Assembly: GCA_001750645.1 (NCBI GenBank)
Contig: MEIF01000013.1
Location: forward strand, 1-64,000
From: Gammaproteobacteria bacterium AqS3
Lineage (GTDB): Bacteria > Pseudomonadota > Gammaproteobacteria > MEIF01 > AqS3
Reading direction: 5' to 3'
DNA: 64,000 bases
Below the pieces are notes generated by a model. It was not told where the DNA came from, made no database searches, and was given only the letters and a program-made list of their open reading frames with translations. Both the position numbers and the translations under genes were made by a program. Positions 61,001-64,000 of the stretch are shown here, piece after piece. How positions within the stretch are numbered: the first letter of the stretch is position 1; the number at the start of each line of letters is the position of its first letter.

Positions 61001-64000
61001 GCCGACGAGACGGTCGCCTTGCCGCTGTCGCTGGCGACCGACAGCGTCACCGCCGCACTCGGCTGGCTGGTGAGCTGGACGGTGAAGCTGCCGGTTTCGC
61101 CCTCCTGCACGGTGAGCTCGCCGGGCAGCGCCTTGATCCCGAGCTCCTCGTCGTCGTCCACCGTCACCGCCACCGTCGAGCTGAGGTCGGCGTATTCGCT
61201 GTCGCCCGACGCCGTCAGGGTCGCCGTGACGCTGGCGTCAGCGGCATCGGCGTCCTGGACTCCGGTGACGGTCAGCGTCTGGGGGGCGCTCCAGTTGTCG
61301 GTCGTGAAGCTCAGGCTGCCCGGCGACAGCGTCGCGGCGCTGCCGGAAATCGCGGCCGCCACCGTCACGGCCGAGGCCGGCTGAATGTTGAGGCGCACCG
61401 TAAGGGTTTCGGAGGCGCCCTCGGCGACGGTCAGCGTCGAGCTCGACAGCTTCAGGCCCGGCGCATCGTCGTCGCTGACATCCACAGATATGCTGGCGTT
61501 GATCCCCTGGTAGTTGCCGCCCGACGCCGTCAGCCGGACGTGGGTGCTCTCGTGGTCGGCGTCGGCGTCCTGGGCGCCGGTCAGCGTCACGCTCTGCGGC
61601 GTGCTCCAGTTGCCGGTGCTGAACGCCAGGCTGGTGGTCGCCACCGACACAGAGGCATCATCGCTGGCCACGGACACCGTCACCGCCTGGGTGGGCTGGC
61701 TGGAGAGCTGGACGGTGAAGCTGCCGCTCGAGCCCTCCTCGATCGCCAGCGACGCCGCCGACAGCGTCAGCCCGGTCGCGACCCCGTCGACAACCGTCAC
61801 CTCGACGCTCCTGGAAATGCCCGCATAGCCCCCGCCCGAGGCCGCCAGGGTGATGGTCGCACTGCCGTTGACCGAATCCGCATCCCGCACCCCGGCCACC
61901 GTCACGGTCTGCACCGTGTCCCAGTTCGAGGTCGTGAAGCTCAGGCTCGCCGGCGACACCGTCGCCGCCGCCGAGGAGCTGCTCAGCGACACCGACACCG
62001 TCCCGGCCGGGACGGTGTTGAGGCGCACCGTGAAGCTGCCCGTGGCCCCCTCCTGAATCGACAGCGTCGCAGCGGACACGCCCAGGCCGGCGGCCTCGTC
62101 GTCCCAGACCGTCACCTGGACACTCTTGACCAGCCCCTCGTAGCCGCCGCCCGTAGCCGTCAGATCGATGCGCGATCTGGATTCAAGGGCGTCGCTGTCG
62201 TCAACCCCCGAAACCGTGATGGTCTGCGGGGTATTCCAGTTCGAGGTCGTGAAGCTCAGGCTGGCGGCCGAGAGCGAGGCCGCAGCCGTGTTGCTGCTCA
62301 CTGCGGCGACCGTCACCGCAGCCATCGGCCGGTTTCTCAGCCTCACGGTGAAGTCGCCGCTGCCGCTCTCGCCGATGGTCAGGCTCGATTCCGACACCAT
62401 CAGGTCGGGGGCCTCGTCGTCCCGGACCGCGACCACGACGCTGTCGCTGACGCCGGCGAAGTTGCCGCCCGAGGCTCTCAGGCTGATCACCGCACTGCCA
62501 TTGGCCGCATCGGCGTCCTGGACACCCGACACGGTGATCGCCTGCGGGGTGCTCCAGTTGCCGCCGGTAAATGCCAGCGAGGCGACCGACACCGTCGCCA
62601 CCGAGCCGTTGCCGCTGCTGACCGAGAGGGTCACCGGGCTGGTCGGCTGGGTGTTGAGCTTGACCGTGAAGCTCTCGCTCTCACCCTCCTGAACGGTCAG
62701 CTCCGAGGACGAGAGCGCCAGCCCGACCGCCTCGTCGTCCTTGATCGTCACGTCGACCCTGTCGCTCATTCCGGCGTAGTCGCCGCCCGCGGCGCTGAGG
62801 CTGACAGTCGCGGTGTCGTCCCTGGAATCGGCGTCCTGCAGGCTGGTCAGGATCACCGTCTGCGGCGTGTTCCAGTTGAGGGCGCTGAAGGTCAGGGCGG
62901 AGGGCGCCAGGGTCAGCGCACCGGTGCCGCTGCTCGACAGGCTGACCGTCACCGCGGCGCTGGGCTGGCTGTTGAGATGCACCGTCAGGCGGCTGATGCC
63001 GCCCTCGCCGATCCTCAGATCATCCGACGAGAGCGCCAGCCCGCGGCGCTCGTCGTCGACCACCGACACCGAAAACTCCCTGCCCGAACCGGAATAGCCC
63101 CCGCCCGCGGCGGTGATGCGAACCGTGGCATTCTCGTTGTCGGCGTCGGGGTCATGAACCGCCTGAATCGTCACCGTCTGGAATGATTCCCAGTTGGCGG
63201 TGTTGAAGCTCAGGCTGCTCTGCAGCAGTCTCGCCGCGGAGTCGCTGCTCACCAGGGAGAGCGTGACAGGCCCGCTCGGCTCGATGTTGAGACGCACCTT
63301 GGCATTGATCGTCGCACCCTCCAGCACCGTCAGCGTCGAGGACGCCAGCGTCAGGCCGATGCCCTCGTCGTCCTCCACGGTCACGGCCGTGCGGCCCGTG
63401 ACGCCGCCGTAGTCGCCGCCTGTGGCGCTGAACCGGATCTCAACTCGCTCCTCATTCGAGTCGTCGTCCTGAACCCCCTGAACCGTCACGCTCTGGGGGA
63501 TGTTCCAGTCGCCCGGGGGGAAGGTCAGATTCGACGGGGTCACCGTCGCGGCGCCGCCGTCGCTGCTGGACACGTTCAGCGTCACGCTGGCGCTCGGGCG
63601 GCTGCTCAGGCGAACACTCAAACTGCCCTGCGAGCTCTCGCCGATCCTCAGCGTCTGGGACGACAGTCTCAGGGTGCGCCTGTCGTCATCGACCACCGTC
63701 ACCTGCACGCTGACGCTGACGCCCCCGTATCCGCCCCCGGCGGCATTCAGGCTGACCACTGCGGTCTCGTCGACGGCGTCGTCATCCTCGGCTCCGGTCA
63801 GCACCACGGTCTTCGGCGTGCTCCAGTCGGTCTGGGTGAAGCTCAGGCTGGTCAGCTCGGACACGGTCGCGACGCCGCTGTTGCTGACCACCGACACGCT
63901 CACCGGCCCGGTCGGCTGGAGGTTGAGGCGGGCCGTGAAGGCCGTCCGGCCGCCCTCGGGCACATTGACGGTGGAGGAGGACAGCGTCAGGCCGACGGCA
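47791..64000 (-). CDS. Giant Calx-beta-like repeat autotransporter 2 (partial, 5' end outside window)
   Basis: The frame stays open to the right edge (reading AVGLTLSSSTVN just before position 63963), so only the last 5,400 or so residues are seen. About 46 repeats of roughly 105 residues are visible, followed by an Ala/Arg/Glu-rich helical linker and a C-terminal beta-barrel of about 400 residues ending in Tyr, as is typical of outer-membrane barrels. Nearly all repeats are type B, with the openings IGEGSSGSFTVRL and AVGLTLSSSTLTVxEG alternating. The barrel is clearly paralogous to that of giant protein 1 (DWLGGxALKxGxPA, GDGITGTGxELT, LEREEAF). It is likely a surface adhesin or stalk; calcium binding in the acidic loops is inferred, and the ligand is unknown. 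It lies convergent to the rsx operon. Confidence 0.9.
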   Translation of the reverse strand, partial: AVGLTLSSSTVNVPEGGRTAFTARLNLQPTGPVSVSVVSNSGVATVSELTSLSFTQTDWSTPKTVVLTGAEDDDAVDETAVVSLNAAGGGYGGVSVSVQVTVVDDDRRTLRLSSQTLRIGESSQGSLSVRLSSRPSASVTLNVSSSDGGAATVTPSNLTFPPGDWNIPQSVTVQGVQDDDSNEERVEIRFSATGGDYGGVTGRTAVTVEDDEGIGLTLASSTLTVLEGATINAKVRLNIEPSGPVTLSLVSSDSAARLLQSSLSFNTANWESFQTVTIQAVHDPDADNENATVRITAAGGGYSGSGREFSVSVVDDERRGLALSSDDLRIGEGGISRLTVHLNSQPSAAVTVSLSSSGTGALTLAPSALTFSALNWNTPQTVILTSLQDADSRDDTATVSLSAAGGDYAGMSDRVDVTIKDDEAVGLALSSSELTVQEGESESFTVKLNTQPTSPVTLSVSSGNGSVATVSVASLAFTGGNWSTPQAITVSGVQDADAANGSAVISLRASGGNFAGVSDSVVVAVRDDEAPDLMVSESSLTIGESGSGDFTVRLRNRPMAAVTVAAVSSNTAAASLSAASLSFTTSNWNTPQTITVSGVDDSDALESRSRIDLTATGGGYEGLVKSVQVTVWDDEAAGLGVSAATLSIQEGATGSFTVRLNTVPAGTVSVSLSSSSAAATVSPASLSFTTSNWDTVQTVTVAGVRDADSVNGSATITLAASGGGYAGISRSVEVTVVDGVATGLTLSAASLAIEEGSSGSFTVQLSSQPTQAVTVSVASDDASVSVATTSLAFSTGNWSTPQSVTLTGAQDADADHESTHVRLTASGGNYQGINASISVDVSDDDAPGLKLSSSTLTVAEGASETLTVRLNIQPASAVTVAAAISGSAATLSPGSLSFTTDNWSAPQTLTVTGVQDADAADASVTATLTASGDSEYADLSSTVAVTVDDDEELGIKALPGELTVQEGETGSFTVQLTSQPSAAVTLSVASDSGKATVSSASLTFTAASWSTAQSVTVTGVQDADSNTETVTVNLRAVGGDYTGLGQSVQVTVRDDEAVGLRRSVPSVSVQEGATGTFTVSLATRPTHDVSVRLSSSDHSISAVAPGTLNFTRSNWSTEQTVTVTGTQDDDADNNSNRINMTASGGNYAGVTGFVQVTVIDDETAELELSLLSLTIGEGSSGSFTVRLASRPSGPVAVSVASGNTAAAQVSTTALSFTATNWNQPQTITVTGVQDADSASGSSTISLSALGGGYDGVTGAFQVTVTDDEAVGLTLSSSTLTVGEGANQNLTVRLNVQPSGPVSVSVASSSAAAVGVAPSRLSFTRANWGTPQTVVLTGVEDDDGVDNRAAVNLNASGGGYGTISAGAQVTVVDDDMPRLNLSAFALTIGEASSGAFTVRLNTRPSTSVTVPVWVSDGGAITVTPQSLTFTADNWSAPQSVTVSGVQDIDAQPERVSIGLPASGAEYNGVVGGLSVLVEDDEAIGLTLSSSTLTVREGGTTSFTVRLNTIPQTPVSLMMGTSGTAVTLAPHSMSFSQLNWSTPQTVTVTGVEDANAVSEILAIRIIAIGGPYSSVQRELSVQVIDSDTAGLALSSRTLTLGEGSASRFMVRLASEPTATVTLRLSSGGSGGGALSLSSSSLSFTAQNWNTQQTVELTASQDADSDHETATVSISAAGGDYAGISESLSVTIKDDEAVGLALSASLVSVQEGSTGSFTVRLNRQPSAPVMVSVASADVSVATTSVASLSFNSGNWSTVQTVSVTGVQDADSDNGSTQINLSASGANFAGVTDAVTVVVQDDEGFDLIVSAASLTVTESASSQVTVRLSAQPEGTVSVAIASSDATAVSTSQATMQFSPSNWNIAQTLMVNGVDDEDTLQESETVTLTASGSGYDGLVKRIDVTVWDNDSASLVLSAGSITMNEGGTANFTVRLNVEPIGPVSVTITPALAALSALPSSLSFTTSNWSTVQTVTLSAVRDADAEDLVSSVTVSAAGGGFENRSSVVAVTVRDGQSTGLMLSPSTLAIDEGNSGSFTLRLTSQPSAAVTVSVVSADTSAASASVSSLAFNAGNWNEPQTVTVTGAEDADSAHESTSITLTAAGGNYEGITDSVQVTVSDDEAPGLRRSTPALSVAEGGTATFSVRLTLQPSQPVSVSLSLSSGAATLSTASLSFSAATWNADQTVTVTGVQDPDAVDESAVITLTTSGDTQYQSLSATVALTVTDDDVARINVNPASLKIIEGESGIFAARLSSRPSATVVVSVAASSDSATVSPQSLTFTQTNWSLSQSVTVGGVEDSDSNSETLSVSLNAAGGDYSGLSRSVPVTIRDDEAVGLRVSPESVSLSEGGTGSFTVRLFNRPSEAVTVSVGSASAQVATAAPASLSFTTSDWNTAQTVTISGTQDDNAVNGSTRINLTAQGGNYNNASESVQVTVSDDETAALDVSLSTVQIGEGSSGSFTVRLSAVPTQNVAVSVSSDNTAAVSVSVSSLNFTPQNWSTPQTVQFTGVQDLNTTHEDTVIRLSAAGGEYSGASHSINVRVNDDEVAGLRLSSPTLTINEGDGQNLTVSLNIQPTAQVTVSASIANTAAATVTPATLVFDTDEWSTAQTLRISTVQDSDAVDESTTLTLSSSGGNYAGLSSAVAISVDDDERAGLALSSDRLTVHEGLSGDFTVKLTSRPSVNVTVTLSSSDAAATLSTQSLTFTTGNWNVAQTVTVHGSDDADAADGQAAITLAAAGGDYDDVTGSIAVTVQDDEAANLMLSASALTVEEGETRSFTVRLSIVPTHDVTVALVSGDAGVSLSSTSLAFTSGNWSTPQSVTIRGVEDDDARSITTSIALTASGGAYAGIKGSLNVTVTDDETAGIQLSASRLTIGEGSSAVVSVRLASKPSANVTVQITSNSTAVSLSAASLSFTVQNWSVAKQLTIRGTQDADSDPESALISMTASGGDYAGVSTGLQMSVTDDEAVGLTLSSSTLTVHEGASGVFTVRLNVAPSAAVALSLTSGNVGASISPAVLNFNTETWSTPQTATVTGAQDTDSSDISTQISIAASGAVEYASQRAQVLLYVRDDDTPSLQLSASSMTVGEGGSGSFDLKLTTQPSASVQIDLAVAAAGVVSLSTSTLTFTAGNWNTWQTVTVSGVEDDNSDDASTTISLSASGGDYQGLLADVSVQVDDDDMIGFTFSSSTVVIHEGRSGTFTVKLNTQPTGNVSVALTNHSTAAVTLQTSSLTFTADNWGTPQTVTLVGVEDSDNINDQAIIGLAASGGGYSSATTSLSVTVVDDEAFGLVVSTESLSIDEGSSGSFTVRLKTQPPGNVTVGITSGHTGAELSSASLLFTAANWNTAQTVTVRALEDGDSVDNTAHIQLAATGGSYDGLAANVVVSIDDNDTVGLTMSASKITVNEGSYGELTLSMNTRPSSDVWVSITSSSPWVSASKGRVEFRRSAWPNQQYVIQIAGLNDADALDNEATLTVAASGGDYEGVTTSVQVVVTDLDTYDIVVAPSSLTVHEGGKATFSVRLSSKPAVTQVTVAVSVDGTSTLSTSSLTFTPSNWNTLQSVDVMAAQDADALDGSATVQLSSSGGAYNNQTQSIAVSLIDDDAPGVKVWNTTRTVNENSTGSFRVSLNTQPDSDVTVNIASSSSTVLSVSSSSLTFTSSNWSNVRTVNFTASHDSDSNDGSATITLVSSGGGFPSSTQRVAVTIYDDEDPDIEIDPSTKRIKKGGTTLIRFRLATPPTNRVKVTVGSGNSLLAVRDTVFRFYPHTWNRWRDVRFYSLGQAGDGETGAGSIRFNATGESYEGFVKDYAVDIEEEELHPRLALSDTLMRVQEGQTAYFTVRLANRPSSDVVVSLSSDSAFASLSATSLSFSRSNWNTMQGVWVSASNDSTTTGDRLALISVSSSGGNYSDLARKIRLTVVDDDDPELIFSENGLNDVRLPVLEGSSTEFTVRLATRPSANVTLSASTTSTLVSLPTSQLTFTTGNWNVPQKFVINGVEDSNTSGQRSVKIKISALGGGYDDLVRYVDTEVLDDDGAQVIVRTSSLRIVEGQQGSVTVALSQSPGDTVESVRIFTHKEGLSPPGGTYFYFNKDNWNEPQTYNFTALHDADGVDDTDALLFRTRTRVFSDYELPMWIIDDDPYTIEVSASQLTIGEGSSGQLAIRLNARPTAPVAVTVSSTSADLRLSTSSLLFDLGNWDIAQNITIHGVQDSDTVSESAQVNIRALGGGYSRVTRAVAINVSDDDAAGLTLSSSTMALEEGSSQNFSVKLNSQPASSVSVTVVSGGGDVSVSPASLVFTGANWSQPQSVTVIAFQDSDIIDESTTITLNATSDYSSAEAVLSVTVADDDAPSLVLSRRSLILEEGEFETFRVSLATRPTSKVTVIPTLSDKQVLTVQPYDKMEFTTSNWQTPQVFTIWARNGLTTSDDIETVNLAATGGGYSSESESVVVRVLDNDSEGLLVNDPSGIAREGGADHTGYFSLNSIPEDDVVVSITFTDSTKLRAIPDRVVISPEDWRDRQHFSIRALQDDNALSEVLSVRYEAAGADYDGQVVTGSISVYDNDVAGIYTSNSELTVQETGTGSFGVTLLSAPHRSTTLTATIANTTIATVSPATLTFDATNWNVQQNLTVSGVRDSDSRHETTSLQLATSGFEYEGKVKNITIYVTDNNTSLTPDIEQLDGAALSLSVEELTFDEGGTGSFDVQLELQPLAEVTVTLSSSDPAIAIAPQELTFTPEDWDTPQSVLLEGGQDEDAADLAATISLKAAGGGYDGVTAELGVNLIDDEYAGLELSAEVLELVEGAGAEFSVKLLSQPTVEVSVVIESGDGAAASVAPARLTFTAENWGTGQVVTVSALHDDDYDDETVSLRLRASGAEYEGVTGELTLAIQDDEGLALARAERAAARHALAELGRAMLSSSREVIGRRFDAAAGARTMTVGGRQVGLGASDDERDPAALLAAYRLRAVEEDQNRRLAGAERYRLGWFGLDRMDADWLGGVALKEGRPAFADQARTAASINLPFITSFSYAMAGDVDSHLAGRTLWGSHDQRRFNGSVGDFVGGSLGGAFSYDGAQDSMWLGFDQRTPNSSLFGLALGQSGGEARYSVLDRETALDTSLTTLLPYMDLKLGSGSLHMMLGLGAGSVQSLDALGRRERTGLTFEMASLGGSWPLARLGSLRLSAVGSAGTSRFETENSPAPAFANLSVAVQQLRAGVELSHVGLGEAVQVSPRLGISLREDAGDGITGTGVELTGAANLCFPERRLSLNASMQWLGVHSADALEEWGATLELRLKSRDSAGRGLSLALGPEWGPRLDRVLEREEAFGRSGPAALQTQQIRRTALGGSAGYGFDAFGGMLTPYVEYTLVDGDMPSDQLTNGLRFRSRGGLEFRLFSERQSYQNSEEIRRTRLELQRKMY
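49370..64000 (-). repeat. Array of at least 46 Calx-beta-like repeats with 12-repeat higher-order unit
   Basis: Repeats were counted by their [VIL]xEG openings. Numbering from the right edge, repeat n resembles repeat n+12 in specific features. Repeats 1, 13 and 25 open near 63963, 60159 and 56346, giving periods of 3,804 and 3,813 bases. Examples: 9 and 21 share SGDxxY where others have SGGxY; 7 and 19 share AVRDAD or GVRDAD and a DGxxTGL closing; 10 and 22 share DSNxET. Repeats 35-44 (about 53200-50000) are more diverged, one (near 52800) losing the EG opening for KKGG. Confidence 0.75.

Noticed and set aside
47791-64000. Periodic repeats considered as CRISPR or satellite DNA
   Set aside because: The repeats are in one continuous reading frame, about 315 bases long and conserved at protein level, without spacers.

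Overview
The window is GC-rich DNA from a Gram-negative bacterium, most likely a gammaproteobacterium. The evidence is the gene order yceD-rpmF-fabD-fabG-acpP-fabF-mltG-tmk-holB, a six-gene rnf/rsx operon, an outer-membrane MlaA lipoprotein and two giant outer-membrane autotransporters. Two sodium:alanine-type symporters and an Rnf ion pump suggest, by inference only, a marine or otherwise sodium-rich habitat.

Layout: 1-675 has no gene I can support. 676-25359 (minus) is one reading frame of 8,227 codons: a long signal region, a four-cysteine N-terminal domain, about 67 tandem Calx-beta-like repeats of roughly 110 residues, and a C-terminal autotransporter-like beta-barrel. 25602-30460 (minus) holds two adjacent AGCS symporter paralogs and a glutathione reductase. 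30526-32237 (plus) holds a short-chain dehydrogenase and an alpha/beta hydrolase whose 5' end looks frameshifted. 32234-40681 (minus) is a tight eleven-gene housekeeping cluster: mrp, mlaA, yceD, rpmF, fabD, fabG, acpP, fabF, mltG, tmk, holB. 40718-47682 (plus) is metG followed by rsxA, B, C, D, G, E. 47791-64000 (minus) is a second giant autotransporter. It shares its barrel type with the first, shows about 46 repeats, and runs off the right edge so its N-terminus is missing.

The housekeeping genes cover fatty-acid synthesis, cell-wall chain termination, outer-membrane lipid asymmetry, DNA replication (tmk, holB), Fe-S carrier function (mrp), tRNA charging and electron-driven ion pumping. 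Overlaps of 4-8 bases and many GTG or TTG starts point to translational coupling.

The most unusual content is the pair of giant, same-strand paralogs flanking an essential 22-kb block. The second has a nested higher-order repeat: a 12-repeat unit of about 3.8 kb recurring at least 2.4 times, with more diverged repeats near the barrel. The first has a three-repeat duplication at its N-terminal end and a block of a distinct repeat subtype in its middle. I saw no tRNA, rRNA, CRISPR array or insertion sequence.
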